The position numbers and the translations under genes were made by a program. This document shows, one piece after another, positions 1 through 11,323 of a stretch of 64,000 nucleotides of DNA (its first letter is position 1; every line of letters begins with the position of its first letter). This DNA is from Odobenus rosmarus divergens (lineage: Eukaryota > Chordata > Mammalia > Carnivora > Odobenidae), in NCBI RefSeq assembly GCF_000321225.1, contig NW_004450566.1, forward strand, positions 2,895,824 through 2,959,823, given 5' to 3'. The notes under the pieces are model-generated. The model saw only the letters and a program-made list of their open reading frames with translations. It ran no database searches and had not been told where the DNA came from.

Positions 1-957
1 TTTTTGTTGTTTTCTCCTTTGCTTTTAGCCTTTAAATAACACACATACATACACACCCACGGAGAATAATATAAAGTATTCATGTGTTTTATAACATGGT
101 TTAAAGTGATAGTAGTATAACTGCCACTTGGGTCGATAAATAGATCGTTGCTGGCCCCAAGGCCTCTGGGTATATACGTTTTGATTTTACTACCTTCTCC
201 TTCAAAGGCAACCCTTCTCCTGATGTATTTGTTAATTATTCTCTCTTATTTGTATTTTTCTACCTATAAATGTTTTTCTAAACAATATATTTTAGTTTTC
301 CCCACTTTTTGAATTTGCTTTTAACAGATAGAAATTATACACAATCATTTGGGTCTTACTACTTTGCTGAATATCAGGATCATTAGATTTGTCCATATTG
401 TTAGGGGAGGCTGCATTTCATCCATTTCGTTGCTGTAAGAGTATGCCATGGCTTGACTTAGACCACAGTTTACTTTGTTATTGTTCTTGGGCATTTTGGG
501 TTTTTCCACATCCATCTGCCTTTTAGCTTCCAAATTGCTATTTACTTTCTGCTCCTGACCTTTCTTAATTATTTTAAGCCATGTATCTTACATAAAATCC
601 TTGATGTCTTTTTTTTCTTCTTAATGATAGTTTACTTTTATTTTCATGGGTGAATTAGGGGGAAAGCATTGAAAGGTATATTCTATGTTTAAATGAAGTC
701 AGGATTGTTATATTAAGATATTATGTGGTACTGTAGTTATAGAAATTATTTTCATTGTGTTTTTATACACTTGAGTTCCTTCGTTCCTTTTGCTGTCATA
801 AAAGCAGACTGACAATCTTGGGATTATGTTGAAGCCACATTTTGTAAAACCTAAAACTATGATTTGATTGGTTAGGGGAGATAGGTTACTGTGTTTGATG
901 TAAGGATTCTGCTCTATAAAGGGACGGGACATAGCTGCATATGTAAGAGGCAAGACA
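1..957. other. AT-rich sequence without recognised feature
   Basis: No repeat, exon or RNA gene was recognised here. Open frames are short and show no family motif. The stretch ends at the target-site duplication of the first SINE. Confidence 0.5.
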
Positions 958-972
958 ACCACAAACGATTTA

Positions 973-1175
973 TTTATTTTTTTATAGAGATTTTATTTAT
1001 TTATTTGAGAGAGAGAATGGGAAAGAGAGAAAGCACATGAGATGGGGGGAGGGTCCGAGGGAGAAGCAGACTCCCTGGCGAGCAGGGAGCCCGAGGCGGG
1101 ACTCGATCCAGGGACTCCAGGATCATGACCTGAGCCGAAGGCAGTCGCTTAACCAACTGAGCCACCGAGGCGCCC
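973..1175 (-). mobile_element. CAN/SINEC-type tRNA-derived SINE (minus)
   Basis: Read on the minus strand it has the SINE head (GGGCGCCTCGGTGGCTCAG, one change from the usual CTGGGTGG), the tRNA-like body and an A-rich AAATAAAATC tail. It is flanked by a 15-bp target-site duplication, accacaaacgattta at 958-972 and accacaaacaattta at 1176-1190, with one mismatch. Its short open frames are spurious. The element is a Pol III-type retroposon mobilised by L1, and this copy looks full length. Confidence 0.95.
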
Positions 1176-1190
1176 ACCACAAACAATTTA

Positions 1191-3016
1191 AAACTTGCTT
1201 TTCAATTTGTAATACCTTCTAATCCTTCAGTATCTTTTTTTCTTAATGTTCCCTTAGAAATACTACCTAGAATGATCCTTTGTTCACAAAGACATACACA
1301 TTCTGCAGTACTTAATAGAAATAAACAAAATAGTGAATTAAACAAAAAAACTTATTATTCTCTTAACCTGCAGTGCATTTCAATATCCTCTGCTTTAAAT
1401 AAACAGGCAGTCCTTTGTTACTTTGACGACTGTACCTCAACAGAGCTGAGCATACACAATGGCCAGTGGATAGTCTGGCCATGGATAGTAACGATACTTG
1501 AGAACAGACCCAGATAGAATCATAGTAAACAATTGCTGAATATGGTTTATTGTTCCTTGGCAGTAGCACACAGCAAAGGGAAAATATAGGTGATTAAATA
1601 CAAATGATATAAACACACACTTTACTCTCTTGTTGCTAAATATAATTATATTACATGTATCACAAATTGAAAGTTTTATTTCAAAAAGAGCAACCTAATT
1701 ATTTCTAAAGCCCTTTTTTAACTCCATCTATGACCTTGATGATTACACAGTTTAAAGAAGCTGTATCTGAATGAGTGTTTTTCTGTGTAGCGTTTTTTCT
1801 CTCCGTTCATTAAAATCACCATGAAACACTGTTTCCTCTTTCAAGTTATATGGGATAATGATAAATACACCTGCTTTATCATATTCTTCAATTAACCATT
1901 GATGCTTAAGTCTGAACTTTAGAAAATATACCTATCTATTATTTGTAGGAATGGATGTTATTTAATTTAAAAGATACTATACACATAAACAAGGGAAAAC
2001 AGATACCTTTAGGGCTGTGGTGATTGTAAACATGAGGAATTTTAGCTGTGACATAGCGGTGACATAGTGATCATTTTTATGGTGTCTTAACCTGATCCTC
2101 AAAGGAAGCTATTGTCCTATTTACAGACAAACAGGTTTACGTGGAATCATGTTACTTCTCTAAAAGCCGCTAAACTTTGATTTTTTTTTTTTTGATGTGA
2201 ATGAAGCCTTTTTCAGAAACTGGCAATGATTTTTCTAAAGCCGGAATCTTTTTTTTCTTGGAATGTTTTAGTTAACTCCATTATGATCCCTAGTGGAACG
2301 CAAGACTTGGTTATTCTTTCTCTTTTCTTTCTTTATATTCTTTTTTGGTAAATGGATCTAGCATTTCTGTGGAAAACAGAAGGTGGCACTCTGCCTTCTA
2401 TCTTGTGATATTTTCCACTTGAGTGTTTATTTTAATTCTCTATTAAGATTCAGAACAGCACTCCTTTGGCAAGTTGATTGTTTCTTTGTGGTTAATGACC
2501 ACTTTTGCACTTATCAAAAGTCAGAGACACATTCCATGAAGTATAATACCAAATGAGGCACCAACTGTCATTGACAATTCAACAGTAAACAGTGGTTAAA
2601 GTTTGATAAGGTCCCGTATAGTTTATTTGCCCATACAAGCAACTTGTCTCCTGAATGACTTTCTCCTCATTTTGTTTTATAGACATGGGTAATAAAAAAA
2701 CACTTAGGTATATAAGAGCCCTTGGAAAAGATTTGCTATTACCAGTTTCACATATACTGAAATTGATGGTTGATTAAATGAGCATATAGTGATGTAATCT
2801 GTGACCTTTGAACCAATTGTCAAAATAAACTTCTTTTTGAAACTTAAATCTTGTTTTATTTCCTTGTACTTGTTCTGATCTTGGCTAGTTTACATGAGTA
2901 AAGTTGAGATTATCTCATGGATGGCAGTAAAAATCAATTTGATGGCTTTACTTTGTATTTATGGTATATTGTTTTCCAAAGGCATGAAAACAATCAAAGA
3001 TACTCATCAAGTATCA
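1191..3016. other. AT-rich sequence, at most one weak MIR remnant
   Basis: Mostly unrecognised DNA. Around 2085-2165 a stretch resembles the MIR core (plus strand, cctgatcctcaaagga followed by an acagacaaacagg-like segment), but the match is weak. No exon or RNA gene was seen. Confidence 0.4.
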
Positions 3017-3029
3017 TCAAAATGATGTT

Positions 3030-3208
3030 TTTTTTAAAATATTTGAGAGAGAGAGAGGGCACAAGCAGGGGGAGAGGTAGGCAGAGGGAGAGGGAAGAGC
3101 AGGCTTCCTGCTGAGCAGGGAGCCTGATGTGGGACTCGATCCCAGGACCTTGGGATCATGACCTAAGCTGAAGGCAGATGCTTAACTGACTGAGCCACAA
3201 GGAGCACT
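3030..3208 (-). mobile_element. CAN/SINEC-type SINE (minus), degraded head
   Basis: The body (gcaggcttcctgctgagcagggagcctgatgtggg and the following tRNA-like part) matches the other SINEs here. The head is decayed: gagccacaaggagcac stands in place of gagccacccaggcgccc. The target-site duplication is tcaaaatgatgtt at 3017-3029 and tcaaatgatgtt at 3210-3221, differing by one A. The decay suggests an older copy. Confidence 0.9.
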
Positions 3209-3860
3209 GTCAAATGATGTTACGTTTTAGTGAGAATTAATATATTCTATTTTTTTTTTTTTTTGAAGGTTGACTCTTTAATTATGCATATAAAACAAAC
3301 CCAGCAGATTTTCCAAATGAAACCATTTCAGGCTTCCTTGTTACCTAATTTTTAAAAAAAGCTTTCACCTTTTATATTCCTGGCCCCAAATGAGTATATT
3401 TGAGTTATGAACATGACTATGTCTGTTAATAATATAAACTGTTAGGACATATGTGTTGGGAAGTTGTTGGTTATTTAAAATTGGAGTCCTAGTCCTATAA
3501 CTTGGTTTTGTTTTTTAACATTTTACCTGGTATCAGTGTAGAGCCCCAGAGTTGGCTCTGTTCACCTCTTGGGTATGGCCTTTGGAAAACTGGCCCTAAC
3601 TGAAGATCATTGGGAAGCTGTGTGGTTTTTAAGAGCTGGCTATAGAACTTCAATGTTTTTACTAGGAATCTTCCTTAGGACTTACTACCTCCTTCCTGGT
3701 GGCTCCTGTTGCTGGATGGATGCAAGATACCTGGAGTTCTAGCCACACGGGCACATCTACGGTCTCCAAAAAATTAAAAAAAAAAAAGATTAAAAAAAAT
3801 TTCCATGTGGTGAGATCCTTGGCTACATTGAGACATAAAACTAATATCTTTGGGTATGTA

Positions 3861-4054
3861 TTTTTTTTAAAGATTTTTATTTATTTATTTGACAGAGAGA
3901 CAGTGAGAGAGGGAACACAAGCAGGGGGAGTGGGAAAGGGAGAAGCAGGCTTCCCGCAGAGCAGGGAACCTGATGTGGGACACGATCCCAGGACCCTGAG
4001 ATCATGACCTGACCTGAAGGCAGACGCTTAACGACTGAGGCTCCCAGGCGCCCC
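3861..4054 (-). mobile_element. CAN/SINEC-type SINE (minus)
   Basis: Poly-T and tail at the left, then the GA-rich and gcaggcttcc portion, then the tRNA-like head ending cccaggcgcccc. It is flanked by tgggtatgt (3851-3859) and tgggtatatgt (4055-4065), an imperfect target-site duplication. The 102-residue open frame over it is spurious. Confidence 0.92.
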
Positions 4055-4065
4055 TGGGTATATGT

Positions 4066-4517
4066 TTAGTAAGCAAAATGTGGTTCTAATAACTATACCC
4101 AGAGCGAGTTGCTTGGATGTCATGGTACTCCTGTCTCCTGTCTTTATTTCCTACATAGATAACAGCTGTGAATCCTTCTTCTACAGCTGAACAAGTAAAA
4201 TGACCGCCCAATACAGATCCCTTACAAAATCTAATCCTGTGGAATAACTGAGCTGTTACTCAGTCTTTGTGAAGTTGAAAGCTACGGAGTCCAAGGACCA
4301 ACCTGTAACTTTTTATTGGGATCAGGGGCATCTGTACAGGATAAGTATAGATTTTTCCAATTAGAAGACCAGTAGTGTTTTGTGGAGCTTTTGGAGAGCG
4401 TAGATGTGGCCGTGTGGCTAGGACTCCAGGTATCTTGCATCCATCCAGCAACGGGAGCCACCAGGAAGGAGGCAGTAAGTCCTAGGGAAGATTCCTAGTA
4501 AAAACAGTGAAGTTTTG
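4066..4517. other. Sequence without recognised feature
   Basis: No repeat, exon or RNA gene was recognised. One local oddity: the 33-base stretch at 4411-4443 is close to the reverse complement of 3720-3752, and the similarity extends on both sides (see findings). Confidence 0.45.
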
Positions 4518-4750
4518 TAGCAGGGGTCAGAAAACTTATCAAGGATCAGGTCATAATTTAGTTTTTCTGGGTCGATTGGCAAGCTGAAGATATTCTATAG
4601 GTATTTATGTAACAGTTAAAAGTGTGACCATTTCTACATGTAAAAACCTTTCTTAGTAGTCTGTACAAAAATAGGCAACAGGCCTGACTCAGTCTTCAGG
4701 TCATATTGCGCTCATCCTTGCTGGACTCAAATGTTTTGTGCCATGTCTAC
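4518..4750. mobile_element. Old hAT-Charlie-like DNA transposon fragment
   Basis: The left end (aggggtcagaaaacttatc) and an internal ttagtttttctgggtc resemble a common nonautonomous mammalian hAT family that reads caggggtcagcaaactttttctgtaaaggg and ttaggctttgtgggcc. A more complete relative lies at 37858-38065 in the opposite orientation. The divergence is high, so the subfamily is not named. Confidence 0.5.
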
Positions 4751-5465
4751 GTTGTTTTTAATAGTTGAGGCTAGCATTAAAAATACTTGATTGGTCAGAT
4801 TAGAATAACAACATGCTTACAGGTCCACGGTTTGTTGGAATTTGTAGAAGAAATAAAGCTGATTAAACAGATGAAAATTTTGATTTGGATGATTTGCCTC
4901 CAGTAATGAGGACAAAATTACATCTGGTAAACATAAAGTCAGGTCCTCAACAATCAAATGGCATTTATTTAAACTGTTAGGGAAATGTCAAAAGTCCCAC
5001 TAGAGACAAAACCTCATTGCTGCAGATAGTTTGTGATGGTTTACAATTTTATGCTTGGGAAAGAATCTGATGTAGTTTAATAAGTTAAGTCACTCAGGAA
5101 GATTTAAAATACTGCTTATTGAGAAGGAAAAATGTGAAACGATAGTTCAGGAATTAAATTTTGTCTTGAAGTTACAGAGGCTTTTTATTGATTGGTCAAT
5201 ACTAAGCTTTTGAGAATTTGCATCTTAGGTAATTTGTGGGATAACTTCACACAGATTGACCAAAGGCATTGTCTAACAAAAAAAAATTTTTTTAAATTCA
5301 GATTATTTTACCCTATGCCATTTTTTCCTGTTTCAGGACTTCATCTAGCATATCATGTTATAGTTTATTGTCAAAATCCTTGGGCTCCTCTTGGCTGTTA
5401 TAGTTTCTCCTATTTTCCTCATTTTTGTCTATTTTGACTATTGGCCAGGTATTTTATAGAATGAC

Positions 5466-5548
5466 CCTGAGTTTGTATTATATCTATTATATATACACGG
5501 ATAGATAGATGATATGCATGTATATATATATATATATGAGAGAGAGAA
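5466..5548. repeat. (TA)n/(GATA)n/(GA)n microsatellite
   Basis: A compound simple repeat: TATATC blocks, gatagatagat, an alternating TA run of about 18 bp, then gagagagag. The flanks 4751-5465 and 5549-5871 hold nothing recognised. Confidence 0.85.
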
Positions 5549-6137
5549 TTATAAAATATAAGTGTAACATATATACAATTAGATTTCTTATTCTTTAAGG
5601 GATAGTCTGAGCTAAGTTTATCCATTTATGCTGGATAATTTTTGCAATGTGGATTTAATTTTGAAGGGAGAGGTCTGAATCATGCTACTAGAGAAGGTGT
5701 TTTAATAAGGACATTATCAAATCTTTAAAAATTTTCATTCAACTAGATTGGATTTAAGATTTCACATTTAGTGATGATAAGTGAGTCTTTAAAGTTCTTA
5801 AGTCAGACCAATCTTCACTTTCCTTACATTTTTCTATAGGCCCCAGGAACTTCGGTCTATTTTAGGACTCTATTTTTTTTTTTTAATTAACATATAATGT
5901 ATTACTAGTTTCAGAGGTAGAGGTCAGTGATTCATCAGTCTTAAATAATCCCCAGTGCTCATTACATCATGTGTCCTCCTTAATGCCCATCACCCAGTTA
6001 CCCCATTCCCCCACCTCCCTTCCCTCCAGAAACCCTCAATTTGTTTCATATGATTAAGAGTCTCTCATGGTTTTTCTCCCTCTCTGATTTTTGTCTTATT
6101 TTTTCTGCTCTTGCTGTATGATCCTCTGTTTTGTTTC

Positions 6138-6279
6138 TTAAATTGCACATATGAGTGAGATCATACAATAATTGTCTTTCTCTGATTGGCTTATTTCGCT
6201 TAGCAAAATACCCTCTAGTTCCATCCTTGTTGTTGTAAATGGCAAGATTTCATTTCTTTTGGTGGCTGTGTAATATTCC

Positions 6280-6321
<42 letters not shown>

Positions 6322-8667
6322 TATCTGTCTACTTTATCCATTCATCTGTTGATGGACATCTGGGCTCTTTCCATAGTTTGGCTATTGTGGACATTGCTGT
6401 TATAAACATTGGAGTGCAGGAGTCCCTTTGGATCACAACATTTATATCTTTGGGGTAAATCCCTAGTAGTGCATTGCTGGGTCATAGGGTAGCTCTATTT
6501 TCAACTTTTTGAGGAACCTCCATACTGTTTTCCAGAGTGGCTGCACCAGCTTGCATTCCCACCAACAGTGTAGGAGGGCTCCCCTTTCTCCACATCCTCA
6601 CCAACATCTGTCATTTCCTGACTTGTTAATTTTAGCCACTCTGACTGGTGTGAGGTGGAATCTCATTTTGGTTTTGATTTGTATTTCCCTGATGCTGAGT
6701 GATGTGGAGCATTTTTTCATGTGTCTGTCGGCCATTTGTAAGTCTTCTTTGGAGGAACAACAGTTCATGTTTTCTGCCCATTTCTTGATTGGATTGTTTT
6801 TTGGGTGTTGAGTTTGATAAGTTCTTTATGGGTTTTGGATACTAGCCTTTATCTGATATGTCATTTGCAAATACTTCTCCCATTCTGTCAGTTGTCTCTT
6901 GGTTTTATTGACGGTTTCCTTTGCTGTGCAAAAGCTATTTATCTTGATGAAGTCCCAATAGCTCGTTTTTGCCTTTGTTTCCCTTGCCTTTGGCGATGTT
7001 TCTAGCAAGAAGTTGCTGTGGCCGAGGTCGAAGAGGTTGCTGCCTGTGTTCTCATCAAGGATTTTGATGGATTCCTGTCTCATATTAGATCTTTCACTCA
7101 GTTGGAGTTTATTTTTGTGTATGCTATAAGAGAATGGTCCAGTTTCATTCTTCTGCATGTGGCTGTCCAATTTTCCCAACACCATTTGTTGAAGAGACTG
7201 TCTTTTCCATTGGACATCCTTTCCTGCTTTGTTGAAGATTAGTTGACCATAGAGTTGAGGGTCCATTTCTGGGCTCTCTGTTCTGTTCCCTTGATCTATG
7301 TGTCTGTTTTTGTGCCAGTACCATACTGTCTTGATGATTACAGCTTTGTAATAGAGCTTGCATTCAGGAATTGTGATGACCCCAGCTTTGCTTTTCTTTT
7401 TCAACATTCCTTTGGTTATTTGGGGTCTTTTCTGCTTCCATACAAATTTTGGGATTCTTTGTCCCAGCTCTGTGAAAAAAGTTGATGGTATTTTGATAGG
7501 GACTGCATTGAATATATAGATTGCTCTAGGTAGCATAGACATTTTAACAATATTTATTCTTCTAATCCATGAGGATGGAACGCTTTCCCATTTCTTTGTG
7601 TCTTCCTCAATTCTTTTCATGAGTGTTCTATAGTTTTCTGAGTATAGATCCTTTGCCTCTTTGGTTAGGTTTATTCCTAGTTATCTTATGGTTTTGGGTG
7701 CAATTATAAAAAGGATTGACTCCTTAATTTCTCTTTCTTCTGTCTGATTGTTAGTGTACAGAAATGCAACTGACTTCTGTGCATTGATTTTATATCCTGC
7801 CACATTGCTGAATTCCTGTATGAGTTCTAGCAATGTTGGGGTGGAGTCTTTTGGGTTTTCCACATAGAGTACCATGTCATCTGCAAAGAGTGAGAGTTTG
7901 ACTTCTTTGCTGATTTGGATGCCTTTTATTTCTTTTTGTTGTCTGATTGCTGAGGTTAGGACTTCTAGTACTGTGTTGAACAGCAGTGGTAAGAGTGGGC
8001 ATCCCTGCTGTGCTCCTGATCTTAGGGGAAAAGCTGTCATTTTTTCCCCATTGAGAATATTTGCTGTAGGCTTTTCATATATGGCTTTTATGATATTGAG
8101 GTAGGTTACCTCTATCCCTACACTGTGAAGAGTTTTAATCAAGAAAGGATACTGTATTTTGTCAAATGCTTTTTCTGCATTTATTGAGAGGATCATATGA
8201 TTCTTGTATAATAGTATCACATTGACTGATTTGTGGATGTTGTACCCACCTTGCAGCCCAGGAATAAATCCCACTTGGTTGTGGTGAATAATCCTTTTAA
8301 AATACTGTTGGATCCTATTGGCTAGTACCTTGGTGAGAATTTTTGCATCCGTGTTCATCAGGGATATTGGTCTGTAATTCTCCTTTTTGTTGGAGTCTTT
8401 GTCTGGTTTTGGGATCAAAGTAATGCTGACCTCATAGAGTTTGGAAGTTTTCCTCCCACTTCTAATTCTTGAAACAGCTTCAGAAGAATAGGTATTAATT
8501 CTTTTTTAAATGTTTGTTTGGTAAAATTCCCCTGAGAAACTGTCTGGCCCTGTACTCTTGTTGGAGATTTTTAATGACTGCTTTAATTTTCTTGCTGGTT
8601 ATGGGTCTGTTCAGGTTTTCTATTTCTTCCTGTTTCCATTTTGGTAGTTTATATGTCTCTAGGAATT
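6138..8667 (-). pseudogene. LINE-1 ORF2 fragment: reverse transcriptase and C-terminal region, inactivated
   Basis: Encodes about the last two-thirds of L1 ORF2p (roughly 840 of about 1,275 codons), whose intact form nicks DNA and reverse-transcribes L1 RNA. The stretch 7681-8418 is open (245 residues) and holds the RT core: IPKPDKD and NYRPISL, then [17 protein letters not shown] and the catalytic FADDM (codons at 7873-7887). The first catalytic aspartate of motif A reads N (codon at 8179-8181). A stop at 7681-7683 interrupts an otherwise continuous frame that runs on through 6826-7620 (264 residues: WIRRINIVKM, SFCTAKETVNK). A frameshift near 6873 and an in-frame TGA at 6598-6600, inside the Cys-rich C-terminal motif ([21 protein letters not shown]), follow. 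The endonuclease domain is absent. The product cannot be functional. Confidence 0.95.
6282..6320. repeat. (GT)n microsatellite inside the LINE-1
   Basis: About 19 GT units sit inside the antisense ORF2 3' end, just after taatattccatt. Related L1s have a short TATA-type stretch here, so the run probably arose by slippage after insertion. Confidence 0.95.
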
Positions 8668-9799
8668 GAAAGAGTTGTTAGGCCAAAAGGCAGTCAAGTC
8701 ATCCAATCAGACAAACTCATACTCTTGAGGCCCTGTACAATTGCTTTTCTGGATCACAGATAATGATCAGGCCATATGGGTGCTCTTAACATCTGGCTGA
8801 TAGGTCCAGGAAGAGTTCAGTACATTTAGTTGATTAGTTGGGCTAAATCTTCCAGTGTTTATTTGTTTTATAATTTGCCAAATATCATTTCTTACTGGGA
8901 AATAAGGCTTAAAATCATCAGAGTTGTATTTGTCTTAGAGTTCCCATGTCTGTGAGCAATGTTATAAACAGTGATTTATGATATCCAGCTACTTCCCCCT
9001 TAGTTTTGCCCTGTTTGCTTCTCTATGAATGTAGTACATGTCTAGGCTTTATATTACAGGTGATATGTCACCAGCATTTTCAGTTGATTCTAAATTTCAT
9101 TTGTATGACAGAAAATAGATGAAATTTAGTTAGTGATAAATGATGTGGAAGTTTAGCAAGTATCTCCAACAAAGAGCAAACTAAGAATTTTTCTAGGTAA
9201 TAGATCAGAATTGTAATTTTAAAAAAGTAATGGAGAGGTTTGCTCTAATTATAACTAATGAACACTTACTAAATTGCTCAGTAAACATGTTTCAGCCATA
9301 TTAATTTGGTTTTTAGTAGCATTTCTTTACAGATTATCTTGGTATAACTTAAAAATACTGATACAAGGTTAAAGTCCTTTGAAATATTTTGCCCCCTAAA
9401 GTACACATTTTATTTAGGGAAGAACCCTATAGAGTCTTCATCAATAACTGACAGCTAAAAATTCTCATTGTTTGATTACAGTATTTCCTAGATTAACTGT
9501 CATATGGCATTTATTCTAAGTGGCATGCTTTAATGTTTGGAATTAGAATACATCCTATAAATGATAGCATGTTATGATATAATTGGCTGTCTAGAATTGC
9601 ATAAAATGCCAGCACATCTTAAAATTGATGTTGTCTTAAGAGTCCATGAAATACATGATATCTGTGTTACCCAGTAAAGAAGAAGCAAAAAGAAAAATAT
9701 CATAGGACAGAATAGAAATAATCATTATTTGGGGGATGTAGAGCTCATCTAAACAATCTGAAGTTAAATAGATCATTAAAATCATTATTCATTAGTGGC
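8668..9799. other. AT-rich sequence without recognised feature
   Basis: No repeat family, exon or RNA gene was recognised between the L1 5' truncation point and the L2 relic. No long open frame is present. Confidence 0.45.
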
Positions 9800-10350
9800 T
9801 TCTTTTATGTATTGAGGTAGAAGATGAAAGGATATTAAAAAGTATATGACACCATCCCTGATCTCAAAGGAGTGAGAATGTGTTTTGGCAAAGTGAGGAC
9901 AAAGCAATAAACATTGTCTAGCCATTTTATAAATAGTACATGCATATATGTATTTGCATACACACTATTGTGGTTAAAGTGGTTGAGTTCTTTAGAATAT
10001 TTATCAACATCATCACTATCACACCTAGCACTCAGTGAATGCTTTTTTTAGACTGTATCAGAAACAGCATCATGTAAGACCTAAATTAGAGGATCCTGAA
10101 GAAATGCTAGAATTGATCCAAGTTCTAGGTGTCAGGACAAAAAAGGCATTCCAGATGGGAAAAGGGCTGTCAAAAAATGTTAGGGGCCCATGATAGGAGA
10201 AAATACTTAGAGTGGCAGTAAGATGTAATTTTAGGGGGTTCAAGACTAATGCTGGGGGCAGTGGTGATATGGTGGCCTAATAGGCTGATGGAAGATGGTA
10301 GAGAGAGCTGTGTGCCAGAATGAAGAAGGCCCTGAGAAGCCATAAGCAAA
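9800..10350 (-). mobile_element. L2 (LINE2) relic (minus)
   Basis: Two anchors match the reverse complement of the L2 3' region in the right order and at about the expected 280-300 bp spacing. Near 9860-9880 ccatccctgatctcaaaggagtgag corresponds to the ctccttgagggcaggga region. Near 10145-10165 ggcattccagatggg corresponds to the ctggaatgcc region. The intervening sequence is highly diverged, so boundaries are approximate. Confidence 0.5.
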
Positions 10351-10574
10351 TTTAAGGGAAGGGCCTCTCTTTAATCTCTGAAAAGCCTTCTCTTGTCTCT
10401 GTTGTTTTCTGTAGCTTCTATTCTGTTTTCAGAATATGCTGAAAAATGTTGCTGTTTACTCTTTGTCTTTATTTAATAAACTCTCTGTACCATACAGTTT
10501 GCCTCCCCCTGCACCCCGTTACACTGAAACTGCTCTCAAGTATCTGCACGTGAAATCCATTTTACCTCAGCAGT

Positions 10575-10720
10575 GCCATGTCTATGGAAAACTGCCATTG
10601 TGAAGAGAACTGAGGCCCAGAGAGTTTATGTGACCCATCTGACGTTACTTAGCTCTACGTGTAGTATTTGATTCTGAAACCAGACCTGCTGGCTCTTCTC
10701 CACTTTTTGCACCAGAACCA
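10575..10720 (+). mobile_element. MIR SINE relic (plus)
   Basis: The segment aactgaggcccagagag followed by tatgtgaccc, the attctgaaaccagacctgctggctc end and the spacing match the MIR core and 3' part (aactgaggctcagagagg, then cccaggtctgctgactc). Confidence 0.8.
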
Positions 10721-10767
10721 GAGCTCCTTTATGTGCATTCCTATTGCTGCCTGCCTAGGACTGCCAT

Positions 10768-10800
10768 GGCAGCCCCCCCGCCCCGCCCCGCCTCCGGCCA
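10768..10800. other. Short C/G-rich tract with GC-box-like repeats
   Basis: The run ccccccgccccgccccgcctccggcc contains overlapping CCGCCCC units, which are Sp1-type GC boxes, in otherwise AT-rich DNA. It is only about 30 bp long and not a CpG island. No exon or start site was recognised beside it. Confidence 0.6.
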
Positions 10801-11103
10801 GCATACAAATGCCTTGAGAGAGACCTAACCACGGCAGTCATTAAAGCATTCTGCCCTCTATTGTATCGCCTCATAGTTATAACCTAATGTCAGAATACAA
10901 ATAATAGCTGGATGCTAATAATGGGGAGATCTTACATAACATGCAACAACAGGAAAATCAAAGACTAGAACTTTATTTAATGACTTAAACCAGTGGAAGC
11001 AGTTGCCAAGATTCTGTATTATGATTCACGCTCTTGATCACTATTATTGTTAACAGAAGCTCTCAACTGATTTTAATCCATGTGTTACCTTTGTCTTTAA
11101 AGT

Positions 11104-11312
11104 ATTTTTTAAAATTTTTATTCTTTTAAGATTTTATTTATTCATCTGACAGAGACAAAGCGAGAGCAGGAACACAAGCAGGGGGAGTGGGAGAGGGAGA
11201 AGCAGGCTTCCTGCCGAGCAAGGAGCCCGATGTGGGGCTTGATCCCAGGACCCTGGGATCATGACCCGAGTCAAAGGCAGACGCTTAATGACTGAGCCAC
11301 CCAGGCACCCCA
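11104..11312 (-). mobile_element. CAN/SINEC-type SINE (minus)
   Basis: Complete structure from an A/T-rich tail through gcaggcttcctgccgagca to a head ending cccaggcacccc. A perfect 11-bp target-site duplication, gtctttaaagt, lies at 11093-11103 and 11313-11323. Confidence 0.95.
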
Positions 11313-11323
11313 GTCTTTAAAGT

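Larger units (their letters stand above)
5872..8667 (-). mobile_element. 5'-truncated LINE-1 (minus), about 2.8 kb
   Basis: The largest element in the window. The plus strand starts with a poly-T tract (5872-5884, the reverse of the poly-A tail), followed by the L1 3' UTR with its polypurine stretch (as C-rich blocks near 6001-6030). The ORF2 stop lies at 6138-6140 and antisense ORF2 runs to about 8667, where L1 similarity stops after the segment tatgtctctaggaatt. ORF1, the 5' UTR, the endonuclease and the ORF2 N-terminus are missing. The 3' end is a single-module type, unlike the copies at 21.9 and 41.2 kb. No clear target-site duplication was found. It is a dead copy with nonsense changes, at least one frameshift and an internal GT expansion. 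Confidence 0.97.

Noticed and set aside
6509..8104. Several plus-strand frames of 66-100 codons across the LINE-1
   Set aside because: They are antisense shadows of the minus-strand L1 ORF2 relic.
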